From assembly GCA_963739985.1 (NCBI GenBank), contig CAVUCE010000006.1, positions 248,001 through 312,000 on the forward strand: a stretch of DNA of 64,000 nt, written 5' to 3'. The notes under the pieces were generated by a model. That model saw only the letters and a program-made list of their open reading frames with translations, searched no databases and was not told the DNA's origin. This stretch comes from CAVUCE01 sp963739985 (GTDB lineage: Bacteria > Bacteroidota > Ignavibacteria > Ignavibacteriales > Ignavibacteriaceae). Of this stretch, positions 45,910 to 54,846 are shown piece by piece. A program made the position numbers and the translations under genes. Numbering within the stretch: position 1 is the stretch's first letter; every line of letters begins with the position of its first letter.

Positions 45910-47643
45910 ATGAAATTTGACAGAAAAGATTATTCGACTGAACTTTTAACTGAACTGTATGTAGAAATTTTAACTCCTCGAATTATTGAGGATAAGATGA
46001 TTAATCTCATTCGCCAGGGTAAAATTTCAAAATGGTTTTCCGGAGTTGGACAAGAGGCAATTTCCGTCGGCTCTGCTTTCGCTTTATTTGGAGATGAATA
46101 TATTCTAACAATGCACAGAAATTTAGGTGTATTTACAACTCGCAAAGTTCCTTTAAGAAATTTGTTCTCTCAGTTTCAAGGAAAAGCTAATGGATTTACA
46201 AAAGGTAGAGATCGCTCTTTTCATTTCGGATCAAAAGAGCATCATATTATTGGGATGATTTCGCACCTCGGTCCGCAGTTAGGTGTTGCCGATGGAATTG
46301 GACTTTGGAGTTTATTGAATAATGAAAAAAAAGTCGCATTAGTTTTTACAGGTGAAGGCGGAACTAGTGAAGGTGATTTTCATGAAGCAGTAAATGTTGC
46401 TGCGGTTTGGAATCTGCCGGTAATTTTCCTTGTAGAAAATAACGGTTATGGTTTATCTACTCCAACCAGTGAACAATTCAAATGTAAGCAAATTATTGAT
46501 AAAGCCATTGGTTATGGAATTGAAGCAAAACAGATTGATGGAAATAATTTACTTGAAGTTTACTCAACTATTAAAGAAACAGCAGAAGAAATTAGAAAGA
46601 ATCCGCATCCTGTTTTAGTGGAAGCGCTAACTTTTAGAATGAATGGACATGAAGAAGCATCCGGTACTAAGTATGTTCCGAAACAACTTTTTGAAAAATG
46701 GGCTAAAAAAGATCCTATTGAAAACTTTGAGAGATTTTTGCTTAAAGAAAAAGTTATTAATGAAGATATGATGGTTTCTTTTCGAAATGAAATTAAACAA
46801 AGAATCGACGAAGAGTGGGAAATTGCTTTAAATGAAGAAGAAATTTTTCCAAGTACTGAAAATGAAATAAATGATGTCTATGCTAAATTTGATCAAAATG
46901 TAATTCATCCAAAAGGGGAAGGTAAAACAAGCAAAAGATTTATTAATGCAATATCAGATTCGCTTCATCAAAGTATGGAGAAATATCCTGAACTGATTAT
47001 CATGGGACAGGATGTTGCTGATTACGGCGGCGTTTTCAAAATCACCAATGGTTTTATAAATGATTTTGGAAAAGACAGAGTGCGGAACACACCTTTATGT
47101 GAATCTGCTATAGTCGGAACGGGCTTAGGATATTCGGTCTGCGGTGGAAAATCTGTAGTGGAAATGCAGTTTGCTGATTTTGTTTCTTCCGGTTTTACAC
47201 AGGTTATCAATAACCTTGCAAAAATTCATTATCGATGGGGGCAAAATGCTGATGTAGTTGTTAGAATGCCTACTGGTGCCGGAGTAGCTGCCGGTCCTTT
47301 TCATTCGCAGTCAAACGAAGCATGGTTTACACATACTCCCGGATTAAAAGTCGTTTACCCTGCAACAGTATATGATGCAAAAGGCTTATTAAATGCTGCT
47401 ATAGAAGACACAAATCCGGTAATGTATTTTGAACATAAAGCTCTTTACAGATCAATTCAAGATGAAATACCTGATGAATATTACACAGTCGAAATCGGGA
47501 AAGCCAATCTTTTAAAAGAAGGTAATGATCTCTCAATTATTACTTATGGAATGGGAGTTCATTGGGCATTAAAAACTCTTAAGGAATTTAATCATATTTC
47601 CGCTGATGTATTAGATTTGAGAACTTTATCTTCCCTGGGATAA
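45910..47643 (+). CDS. Fused 2-oxoacid dehydrogenase E1 (alpha-beta), main frame before a frameshift
   Basis: Thiamine-diphosphate-dependent E1, combining alpha and beta subunits. The alpha half (1-340) has SKWFSGVGQEAISVG, ALVFTGEGGTSEGDFHEAVNVAAVW and NGYGLSTPTSEQ (ThDP/Mg site GDG-like through ENNGYG). The beta half (from about 342) has IIMGQDVADYGGVF, NTPLCESAIVGTGLGYSVCGGKSVVEMQFADF and FHSQSNEAWFTHTPGLKVVYPAT. The frame ends SSLG-stop at 47641 where the family continues. Reading on from 47639 in the +2 frame restores the expected text, so one extra G in GGG (47637-47639) breaks the gene. Likely acts in branched-chain 2-oxoacid or pyruvate oxidation; E2/E3 genes are not here. Confidence 0.88.
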   Translation: MKFDRKDYSTELLTELYVEILTPRIIEDKMINLIRQGKISKWFSGVGQEAISVGSAFALFGDEYILTMHRNLGVFTTRKVPLRNLFSQFQGKANGFTKGRDRSFHFGSKEHHIIGMISHLGPQLGVADGIGLWSLLNNEKKVALVFTGEGGTSEGDFHEAVNVAAVWNLPVIFLVENNGYGLSTPTSEQFKCKQIIDKAIGYGIEAKQIDGNNLLEVYSTIKETAEEIRKNPHPVLVEALTFRMNGHEEASGTKYVPKQLFEKWAKKDPIENFERFLLKEKVINEDMMVSFRNEIKQRIDEEWEIALNEEEIFPSTENEINDVYAKFDQNVIHPKGEGKTSKRFINAISDSLHQSMEKYPELIIMGQDVADYGGVFKITNGFINDFGKDRVRNTPLCESAIVGTGLGYSVCGGKSVVEMQFADFVSSGFTQVINNLAKIHYRWGQNADVVVRMPTGAGVAAGPFHSQSNEAWFTHTPGLKVVYPATVYDAKGLLNAAIEDTNPVMYFEHKALYRSIQDEIPDEYYTVEIGKANLLKEGNDLSIITYGMGVHWALKTLKEFNHISADVLDLRTLSSLG

Positions 47644-47890
47644 AGAAGCGGTTAAGCAAACTGTTTTGAAAACAAACAAAGTTTTAATTTTGCATGAAGA
47701 CTGTTTAACGGGCGGGATCGGCGGAGAAATTTCTGCTTGGATTGCAGAAAACTGCTTTCAATATTTAGATGCACCAATTTTTAGATCTGCAAGTCTTGAT
47801 ACGCCGGTGCCTTTTACTAAAAATCTTGAACAAAATTTCTTGCCGGAAGAGAGATTTAAAGAGCAGTTAATTAATCTATTTAATTATTAA
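47639..47890 (+). pseudogene. C-terminal part of the fused E1, displaced by a single-base frameshift
   Basis: In the frame starting at 47639 the translation runs DKEAVKQTVLKTNKVLILHEDC, then TGGIGGEISAWIAENCFQYLDAPIFRSASLDTPVPF and a stop at 47888. These are the transketolase C-terminal elements expected directly after DLRTLSSL of the main frame. Without them the beta domain lacks its C-terminal portion. The clean text on both sides suggests a very recent mutation, a sequencing error, or a recoding site. No own start codon or ribosome-binding site supports independent translation. Confidence 0.9.
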
Positions 47891-48264
47891 ATATTGCGTT
47901 TAGCAATTAGCGATTCTTCATCAATGAATATTTTGCCTAATCTGAATTATTTTCATCTCTTCTGAATTAATTTCGTTTATAATTTAGATATTAGCAATAT
48001 TATCCAGTATCGGTAAAAACCTCTTACAATTAAACCCTTTATATATCAATAACTTCTAGTATTTTTCAGATGCTTCTAACCATTCACCATCAAATCAATT
48101 TAGTGGCACGAAATTCCTATTATCTATTATTGTCAAAGGCGTTCTGATACTAAAATGTTGTAAAAGCAATGTTTAATCAGTAAAAAAACACTTGAGATTT
48201 TTCAGATTAATAAGTGTGATATTGATTTCCTACAAAATATAATAATAAACAATTGGGAGCTTGA
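47891..48264. other. 374-bp intergenic region without recognised content
   Basis: AT-rich. No hairpin with a T-run, no promoter motif I trust, and no coding frame. GGGAGC at 48255-48260 is the ribosome-binding site of the next gene. Confidence 0.5.
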
Positions 48265-48729
48265 ATGAGAGTGCTAAAATATCTCGCTGTTTTCTCTCTA
48301 TTATCTTTAACAGCATGTTCAAATTTGATCTTGAAGCCTGCGGATTTTTCTTGGCCGGTTGAAAACGTTTTAAACGTTGATAACTCCGGCAAAGTCGAAA
48401 TTCAAAGATATTCAATGTCCTTTAATACTAAAGAATTATTCTTAAAAGAAACCGGAGATTCAACTGCCTTCCAAAATAAGCAGCTCAGAATCATCAGGAA
48501 TAATAAAGGATATTACTTTATGACAGCGAATAACTTCAAAAATGTATACGTATTTAGCGTAAAAAACGGTGAGTTTGCCTTAAACAATAAAATAGAGATA
48601 TCGGATTCTTCGGGCATTAGTAATCCTGTATTCAATCAGCGACCTCCTTACATTGAGCTTATATATGGGAAAAATAAAACTTTGAATTTGACCGAAGAGG
48701 GAATAGCAAAAAAGGAGGATCAGAAATGA
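48265..48729 (+). CDS. Small lipoprotein of unknown function
   Basis: A 154-residue protein with lipoprotein signal (RVLKYLAVFSLLSLTAC, Cys about residue 18). Then a beta-rich domain follows: FSWPVENVLNVDNSGKVEIQ, GYYFMTANNFKNVYVFSVKNGEF. No family recognised. Its stop overlaps the start of the next gene as ATGA, so the two are translationally coupled, and the neighbour's ribosome-binding site AAGGAGG lies inside this gene. The pair probably works together at the cell envelope. Confidence 0.75.
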   Translation: MRVLKYLAVFSLLSLTACSNLILKPADFSWPVENVLNVDNSGKVEIQRYSMSFNTKELFLKETGDSTAFQNKQLRIIRNNKGYYFMTANNFKNVYVFSVKNGEFALNNKIEISDSSGISNPVFNQRPPYIELIYGKNKTLNLTEEGIAKKEDQK

Positions 48730-49976
48730 GAAAGTTATTAATTTTATCAAACTCTATTCTACTTTTAATATTATTCACATCCAATTCATTTGCGCAAAGC
48801 GATTATAAAATAGTGGAAAACTTTAAAACCAAACAAAATCAAATTGAGCAATCAATAAAAAACATAGATTCTTTAGCTCAATTTTCAGATATAGAAAAAG
48901 AAATATTTGCCTTGAGAGATAAATATGAAGATAACAGAGATCTATTAGATAAAAGCCTTTATCCTGATGATTATTCAAGTTCAATTAATAAGTTATTTAA
49001 TGATTTAAAAGCTCGAAGAGGCGATTTTTCTCAAATAACTACTTTACAATCTCATGTTGTCGAATTACAATCTCAAATGGATCTGTTAAATAAAAAGAAC
49101 GAAGATTTAATCGCACAGATTCAACAGCTTCAGGATTTAAGCAGTAACGATAAAAAAGATATTGATAAGCTTAAAAGAAGTATTGCATCATTGAGATATT
49201 CACTTACAAGAAGAGATCGTATAATTATGTCGATGCTGGATAATATTCTTCCTGCTAATTATAAAGATGATCAAAATTTGACCTCTAAAGAAAAACAGCA
49301 AATATATTCCGAGGCAAAGAAAAATAATATAATTGCAAATATTCAAAGATCAATAGATGATAATATTAAATTTCTTGAGGTAACTAATCTTAACTCTCAA
49401 GATATTTCAGCACTTAAAAAACAAGAAACTGAGTTCGCCGGAATATGGAAAACCGTTGGTCCTCAACTTGCCGAAATTTATATTTCTAAAAGACATCGAA
49501 AAACAAAATTTGCCGAAATTGATTCTTCGTTTACGAGATGGGATAAAGCAATCGATAACGAAGCATGGAATTCAATTCATCAATTATTTGCAAATAACTC
49601 AATTGACTTAATTGAATTTACCAACGGTCCTGAATTTACTCAGGCAGTAAGCAATTATCTGGAAGGTCAAATTCAAAGATCATCTAAGAACGAAAACCAA
49701 TCAAGAGCAAATTATACTGTTTTTGTAGATTCCGTTTGGAATGCGAAAATAAGGGCGGAATGGATTCCTTATCTTGCTCAGAACAATCTTATTACAGCGA
49801 ATGAACAAGAGCTAATTCAAAATAAAATAAAACAATGGGATAGCGTTTTGAATCCGGGAACGTTTAATTGGACTTACGCATTAATTGCTGCTGTCGTATT
49901 ACTTCTAATCGGGATATTCCTTTTTACAAGATCATCAAAAAAGACAGAGACAAAACTAAGCGAAAGTACAACTTAG
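48726..49976 (+). CDS. Exported coiled-coil protein with C-terminal membrane anchor
   Basis: A 416-residue protein. Signal peptide 1-23 (ending SFAQ). Long heptad-rich helices run at about 25-160 (for example QMDLLNKKNEDLIAQIQQLQDL), followed by a helical domain of about 200 residues. One C-terminal transmembrane helix (about 384-402, YALIAAVVLLLIGIFLF) precedes a short basic tail. This fits an envelope-spanning or periplasmic rod tethered at the inner membrane. I do not recognise the family. Coupled to the upstream lipoprotein by ATGA overlap and followed by a terminator. Confidence 0.75.
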   Translation: MRKLLILSNSILLLILFTSNSFAQSDYKIVENFKTKQNQIEQSIKNIDSLAQFSDIEKEIFALRDKYEDNRDLLDKSLYPDDYSSSINKLFNDLKARRGDFSQITTLQSHVVELQSQMDLLNKKNEDLIAQIQQLQDLSSNDKKDIDKLKRSIASLRYSLTRRDRIIMSMLDNILPANYKDDQNLTSKEKQQIYSEAKKNNIIANIQRSIDDNIKFLEVTNLNSQDISALKKQETEFAGIWKTVGPQLAEIYISKRHRKTKFAEIDSSFTRWDKAIDNEAWNSIHQLFANNSIDLIEFTNGPEFTQAVSNYLEGQIQRSSKNENQSRANYTVFVDSVWNAKIRAEWIPYLAQNNLITANEQELIQNKIKQWDSVLNPGTFNWTYALIAAVVLLLIGIFLFTRSSKKTETKLSESTT

Positions 49977-50003
49977 AAATATTAAAATCATAGACATAGA
50001 AAT

Positions 50004-50043
50004 TGCCTATCTGTATGATATTACAGATGGGCATTTTCATTTT
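50004..50043 (+). terminator. Intrinsic terminator after the coiled-coil gene
   Basis: TGCCTATCTGTA (50004-50015) pairs with TACAGATGGGCA (50022-50033) over 12 bp with one T-G wobble and a 6-nt loop, then TTTTCATTTT. Confidence 0.88.
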
Positions 50044-50265
50044 AAAGCAAATTACTGAAGAATTTAAGTTAGGAACACATTTATATCATTGAATTGTAAA
50101 TAAAGGCACATCTAAGAAAATTTTTATGCTTCTTTATGGGGGAAAATATTGATTATGTTAAAAGCTTATCTTAACTTTTAATTCAGGTTCATTTATTGCG
50201 TGCAAAGAAATCTCATCAAAAAAATAATATATTAACGCCTAACCAAATACTGGGAGGAAATAGTA

Positions 50266-52155
50266 ATGAGTGATCAACAACTATCCGGCGAAGTTTATTA
50301 CCCTTCAAAAGAAGTAATCAAACATGCTAACGCTAAGTGCGATGACGTTTATAAATTTGCGTCCGAAGATCTGGAAGGATTTTGGGCAAAAGAAGCCAAA
50401 AATTTACATTGGTTTAAAAAATGGAATAAAGTTTTAGACGATTCAAACAAGCCTTTTTATAAATGGTTTACCGGCGGTAAAACGAATATCGCCTATAACT
50501 GTTTGGATGTTCATGTTGATACTTTTCGTCGTAATAAACTAGCATTAATTTGGGAAGGGGAAAATGGTGATTTTAAAGCACTTTCTTATTATGCATTAAG
50601 AAGAGAAACATGCAAATTTGCAAATGTGCTAAAAAGCTTGGGAGTTCAGAAAGGCGATAGAGTAACTATCTATATGGGAAGAATTCCGGAAATAGCAATT
50701 GCAATGCTAGCTTGTGCAAGAATAGGTGCAATTCACTCTGTAGTATACGGTGGTTTTTCCGTTGAAGCTCTTCATGAAAGATTAGAAGATAGTCAATCTA
50801 AAGTTTTAATAGTTTCGGACGGATCTTATCAAAGAGGAAAAGTAGTTCAGCTTAAAAAAATTGCAGATGAAGCTTTACAAAGAGCTGCTACGGTTGAAAG
50901 TGTTGTGGTTGTAAAGAGAACCGGAGAGCCTGTAAATATGGAAGCCGGAAGAGATATGTGGTATCATGAATTAATGAGTCTTCCAATTGCAAATCACTCA
51001 TGCGGAATCGAAGTAATGGATGCTGAAGATCCTTTATTCATGCTATACACGTCAGGTACAACCGGAAAACCGAAAGCTATTCTACACACACATGGTGGTT
51101 ACATGGTTGGTACATATTCAACCTTAAAATATGTTTTTGACATTCATGAAGATGATAGATACTGGTGCGCAGCTGATCCGGGTTGGATTACAGGACATAG
51201 TTATATCGTTTACGGACCATTACTGAATGGTGCTACTTCGTTTATGTACGAAGGTGCGCCCACGCATCCATATCCAAATCGTTGGTGGCAATTGATTGAG
51301 AAATACGGAATTAATATTCTCTATACAGCTCCTACGGCTATTAGAGGTTTAATGAGATTTGGAGAAGCTTGGCCCAACAGACATGATCTTTCATCATTAA
51401 GATTGTTGGGAAGTGTTGGTGAGCCAATAAATCCTGAAGCATGGAGATGGTATTATAAAGTAATCGGAAAAGAAAAATGTCCTATTATGGATACCTGGTG
51501 GCAAACGGAAACAGGAATGTTCATGATTACTCCCATGCCTTGTGTTCCTCTAAAACCCGGTTCGGGAACAAAACCTTTCCCCGGAATAGAAATGGACATT
51601 CTAGACGATGATGGAAAATCTGTAAAACCAAATGAAGAAGGTTATTTGGTTATTAAAACTCCATGGCCTGCAATGGTCAGAACTATTTATAATGATCCTG
51701 ATAGATATGTAAAACAATATTGGAGTAAATATCCCGGATTGTATTTAACCGGAGATTCGGCTAGACGTGATGAGGATGGGTATTTTTGGGTAATTGGACG
51801 TGTTGACGATGTCCTAAAAGTATCAGGTTACAGATTAGGTACAGCGGAAATAGAAAGTGCTTTAGTTAGTCATCCGGCAGTTGCTGAAGCTGCAGCTATA
51901 GGCTTACCACATGACGTTAAAGGAAATGCCATTTATACATATGTTATTCTTCGTACCGGAAATGAGCCGAGTGATAAACTTGCAGAAGAATTAAGACTTC
52001 ACGTTGGGCACGAAGTTGGTCCGATTGCAAAACCGGAAAAGGTAGAATTTGTTGACTCGCTTCCTAAGACAAGGAGCGGTAAAATTATGAGGAGAGTTCT
52101 TAAGGCAAGAGCTTTGGGTCAAGATCCGGGTAATCTTTCAACATTAGAAGACTAA
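50266..52155 (+). CDS. acs: Acetyl-CoA synthetase
   Basis: A 629-residue AMP-forming synthetase turning acetate + ATP + CoA into acetyl-CoA. Motifs: N-terminal NIAYNCLDVHVD, P-loop-like YTSGTTGKPKAILHTHGGY, WWQTETGMFMI, GDSARRDEDGYFWVIGRVDDVLKVSGYRLGTAEIE, and C-terminal lysine motif TRSGKIMRR (Lys is the known acetylation site in relatives). Length is normal (about 630-650). Preceded by GGGAGGAAATAGT Shine-Dalgarno, followed by a bidirectional terminator. It sits near the citrate lyase cluster, whose acetate product it could activate. Confidence 0.98.
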   Translation: MSDQQLSGEVYYPSKEVIKHANAKCDDVYKFASEDLEGFWAKEAKNLHWFKKWNKVLDDSNKPFYKWFTGGKTNIAYNCLDVHVDTFRRNKLALIWEGENGDFKALSYYALRRETCKFANVLKSLGVQKGDRVTIYMGRIPEIAIAMLACARIGAIHSVVYGGFSVEALHERLEDSQSKVLIVSDGSYQRGKVVQLKKIADEALQRAATVESVVVVKRTGEPVNMEAGRDMWYHELMSLPIANHSCGIEVMDAEDPLFMLYTSGTTGKPKAILHTHGGYMVGTYSTLKYVFDIHEDDRYWCAADPGWITGHSYIVYGPLLNGATSFMYEGAPTHPYPNRWWQLIEKYGINILYTAPTAIRGLMRFGEAWPNRHDLSSLRLLGSVGEPINPEAWRWYYKVIGKEKCPIMDTWWQTETGMFMITPMPCVPLKPGSGTKPFPGIEMDILDDDGKSVKPNEEGYLVIKTPWPAMVRTIYNDPDRYVKQYWSKYPGLYLTGDSARRDEDGYFWVIGRVDDVLKVSGYRLGTAEIESALVSHPAVAEAAAIGLPHDVKGNAIYTYVILRTGNEPSDKLAEELRLHVGHEVGPIAKPEKVEFVDSLPKTRSGKIMRRVLKARALGQDPGNLSTLED

Positions 52156-52161
52156 TAAATC

Positions 52162-52188
52162 AAAAAGCCCGCTGCATGCGGGCTTTTT
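52162..52188. terminator. Bidirectional terminator between acs and the patatin gene
   Basis: AAAAAGCCCGC (52162-52172) with GCGGGCTTTTT (52178-52188), an 11-bp perfect stem and a 5-nt loop. T-runs on both strands serve acs (plus) and the patatin gene (minus). Confidence 0.97.
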
Positions 52189-52214
52189 AATGACTTAAAA
52201 TTTGTTTCTAATTA

Positions 52215-53075
52215 TTAATCGGAATGTCCTACATATTCCGTTGTTGTTTTGAATGTTAGTATCTTTTCCAGATTTTTCTTCAATTTATCTTTAGCTGTTT
52301 TTGCCTGATTGAAAATTGCATCGTGTTTTGAAAAATCAAAAACTCTCACATCGGTTATTTCCGGTCTTATATAAATGTCCGGAGTTATAAACTTCATCTT
52401 TTCCTGACTAATTGAGTTTTGCATTATTTGGTAAGTTGTAAAAACAGATTCAAAAGTTGGAGGAATTTCTTTTCCATTACTAGTTTTATAAGCAGTAACA
52501 TCAACTGCAATTGTTACATCACAATCATTTAGTAACACATCAAAGGGGAGTGGATTTACAACACCGCCATCAATTAAAATTCTATTTCCTATTTTAAAAG
52601 GAGTTAATAACCCGGGCAAAGAGTAGCTTGCTCTTATCGCCGGCAATAATTTCCCTTTATCAAAAATCACTTCTTCTTTTTTCCAGTAGTCTGTTGCAAT
52701 TATTTTAAGTGGAATTTCCAATTCTTCAAAAGTTGTTATACCCAGCTCTGTTTGCAAAAATTTTTGAAATTTTTCACCTTTAATCAAACCTGATTTCATA
52801 AATTGCGGATCAAACATTGAGAACATTTTTATAATATCAGATTTCCAAAGAAAATCGAAGAACTTATCATTTTTCGGGAAAAGCAATCTATTTAACATTT
52901 TTCGCATTTCTTTACTGGAGAAACCAGCTGCATAGAATGCTCCTATTATTGCGCCAACGCTTGTACCGGAAATCATAGAAGGTTTGATTCCTAATTCTTC
53001 AAACACTTCTATCATTGAGATATGAGCAAGGCCTCTAGCACCACCGCCGCCAAATGCGATTCCTATTTTTTCCAT
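52215..53075 (-). CDS. Patatin-like phospholipase (RssA/NTE family)
   Basis: A 286-residue alpha/beta hydrolase. It has oxyanion loop GIAFGGGGARGLAHI, nucleophile elbow SGTSVGAIIGAFYA and catalytic Asp motif LIDGGVVNPLPFDVL. I place the start at ATG 53075, which begins MEKIGIAFGGG as in the family; the longer frame to 53126 adds 17 residues and runs into a palindrome at 53120-53140. Probable lipid acyl hydrolase acting on membrane lipids. It follows the citrate lyase genes on the same strand after a gap of about 147 bases and ends at the bidirectional terminator. Confidence 0.9.
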   Translation of the reverse strand: MEKIGIAFGGGGARGLAHISMIEVFEELGIKPSMISGTSVGAIIGAFYAAGFSSKEMRKMLNRLLFPKNDKFFDFLWKSDIIKMFSMFDPQFMKSGLIKGEKFQKFLQTELGITTFEELEIPLKIIATDYWKKEEVIFDKGKLLPAIRASYSLPGLLTPFKIGNRILIDGGVVNPLPFDVLLNDCDVTIAVDVTAYKTSNGKEIPPTFESVFTTYQIMQNSISQEKMKFITPDIYIRPEITDVRVFDFSKHDAIFNQAKTAKDKLKKNLEKILTFKTTTEYVGHSD

Positions 53076-53119
53076 CTTATTATCTATCGAAAACTTTTTA
53101 TAAAAAGGAATGTAATAAT

Positions 53120-53140
53120 GGTGCAAAATAATTTTGCACC
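53120..53140. promoter_or_regulatory. Perfect palindrome, candidate operator upstream of the patatin gene
   Basis: GGTGCAAAAT-A-ATTTTGCACC: 10-bp arms around one base, 45-65 bases upstream of the preferred patatin start. Either an operator or a small hairpin; no T-run follows on either strand, so a terminator is unlikely. Confidence 0.4.
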
Positions 53141-53221
53141 TTACATAAAATTAAAACACTGAGTAGTTAAAGTAAGCAATTTTAAGGTAAGCCTAAATAC
53201 AAATTTGTGTAATATTAATTA

Positions 53222-54781
53222 TTACAATTTCTCAACTTTAAATACAGAGTCCAAAACAGTTCCGTCAACCCATTTAACAACAGCTACAACTTTATTTTTG
53301 TTAACCTTAGGCTTAGCCGGAACTCCACCGCAGATTTGATAAACTTCATCCCGAATATCCTTAATAGATTTTACCGGAAGAGAAGAATTTTTCATAATTT
53401 TCAATAAATCTTTTCTTTTCGGGTTTATTGCAATTCCTCTTTCTGTTATAATTACATCTATCAGTTCTCCCGGACCGCACAGAGTTGTTACCTCATCAAT
53501 TATAACCGGTATTCTATCTCTAAAGGAAGGAATAGCAAGTATTGTGCACTTTGAGTAAAGACAGTTCTGCCAACCGCCTATTCCGTGAAGCAGATAACCA
53601 TCGCTGTGGCTTACTACATTTGCGTTGAAGTTAACATCAACCTCCGTTGCTCCAAGCACCGCCACGTCAACTATTGATGCAAAGTTACCTTTCCCGTGGA
53701 AGTTATAACTTGTAAAAGGGCTTGTGTTAACATGGTTAGGATTCTCCCTCATACTTCTTACACCTTCAAGATCAAATGTCTGTCCGTCAAGTATGTAGTC
53801 GGTCAGTCCTTCTTCCAGCATTTCAACCAGATACTTTGTACTTCCGCCTCTCATAAACCTAGCCTTAATTCCCTTTGCCTTCATCTTCTCCTTTAAGTAA
53901 AGAACAAAAGCTAAGTTTGTTCCTCCGGCTCCGGCTTGAAGCGAAAACCCATCCTTCATTATTCCCGCCTCATCGATAAAGCGGGCAACGTACTCGGCAA
54001 TCAGTAATCTGTCCGGTGATTTGGTTACTTCTGTTGTTCCCGAGACAATCTTGCTTGAGTCGCCGAGCGAGTCTATCTCCACTACAAAATCAACATTATT
54101 ACCTTGTATCTGCCAAGGCACGCAAGGAAAAGGTACAAGGTTGTCTGTTACCACAATTACTCTGTCTGCGTATTCAGAGTCGGCAAGGGCAAAACCAATA
54201 AGTCCGCTGGCAGATTTTCCCGTAACACCGTTAGAGTTTCCAAACGGATCAGATGTTGGCGCAGCTATTACGGCGATATCTATATGAACCTCTCCGTCTT
54301 GCACTGCTTGGTACCTTCCGCCGTGAGAACGAAGAACACCTACTCCTTTCATCTTTCCTTCGGTTGTAAATCTGCCCAGAGGTCCGTTCATACTTCCCTC
54401 AATGTGGTGGATTGTTCCGTCCTCAAGATATTTTATCAAGTGTTGATGAACCGGGAAAGAAGCGCTTGGGAACCATCTTATATCCTTTACTCCCATTTGC
54501 TTTATTGTGTCGAACAGAATGTTTGTCAGTGCATCTCCGTTTCTTAGGTGATGATGCGTGGAGATTGTCATCCCGTCCTTCAGTCCGGCTTTCTTTAGTG
54601 CTTCTCGTAAGTTCTTAACAACCTTATTGCCGTCAGAGGGATAATCAATACAAGTTCTTATTGGCGGTTTAGCCTTAACTCCCTTTGCTTTATGTCCGTT
54701 TACTCCCTTAAACGGGATTTGCTTCTCTCCGTTTACTTTTTCCGGTACTAATCTATTTGCTGAGTTTTTTACTAATTTCAT
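53222..54781 (-). CDS. citF: Citrate lyase (or citramalate lyase) alpha subunit, CoA-transferase component
   Basis: A 519-residue CitF-type protein. Signature text: GMTISTHHHLRNGDALTN, SASFPVHQHLIKYLEDGTI, HGGRYQAVQDGEVHIDIAVIAAPTSDPFGNSNGVTGKSA, FSLQAGAGGTNLAF and SHSDGYLLHGIGGWQN. It transfers the acyl-carrier thiol between acetyl and citryl. The length matches CitF (about 510). It is the last gene of the tricarboxylate cluster, 65 bases after citDE. A 60-base stretch I counted (54241-54300) has about 47% GC, higher than the low-30s typical of neighbouring genes. Citramalate lyase subunits are homologous, so the substrate is uncertain. Confidence 0.9.
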   Translation of the reverse strand: MKLVKNSANRLVPEKVNGEKQIPFKGVNGHKAKGVKAKPPIRTCIDYPSDGNKVVKNLREALKKAGLKDGMTISTHHHLRNGDALTNILFDTIKQMGVKDIRWFPSASFPVHQHLIKYLEDGTIHHIEGSMNGPLGRFTTEGKMKGVGVLRSHGGRYQAVQDGEVHIDIAVIAAPTSDPFGNSNGVTGKSASGLIGFALADSEYADRVIVVTDNLVPFPCVPWQIQGNNVDFVVEIDSLGDSSKIVSGTTEVTKSPDRLLIAEYVARFIDEAGIMKDGFSLQAGAGGTNLAFVLYLKEKMKAKGIKARFMRGGSTKYLVEMLEEGLTDYILDGQTFDLEGVRSMRENPNHVNTSPFTSYNFHGKGNFASIVDVAVLGATEVDVNFNANVVSHSDGYLLHGIGGWQNCLYSKCTILAIPSFRDRIPVIIDEVTTLCGPGELIDVIITERGIAINPKRKDLLKIMKNSSLPVKSIKDIRDEVYQICGGVPAKPKVNKNKVVAVVKWVDGTVLDSVFKVEKL

Positions 54782-54846
54782 TTCTTTTTGTCTATTAAAA
54801 AATTATTTCCGATTCTAAAATTTTAAGTTAAGAAAGAAGTCTTTGC

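Noticed and set aside
48109..48126. GTGGCACGAAATTCC as a sigma-54 promoter
   Set aside because: The -24 half looks right but the -12 GC is absent.
54021..54618. Several overlapping plus-strand open frames of 60-150 codons opposite citF, and again at 54892-55367 opposite citDE
   Set aside because: They lie antisense to well-recognised genes, have no protein-like motifs and no ribosome-binding sites; they follow from the higher GC of these two genes.
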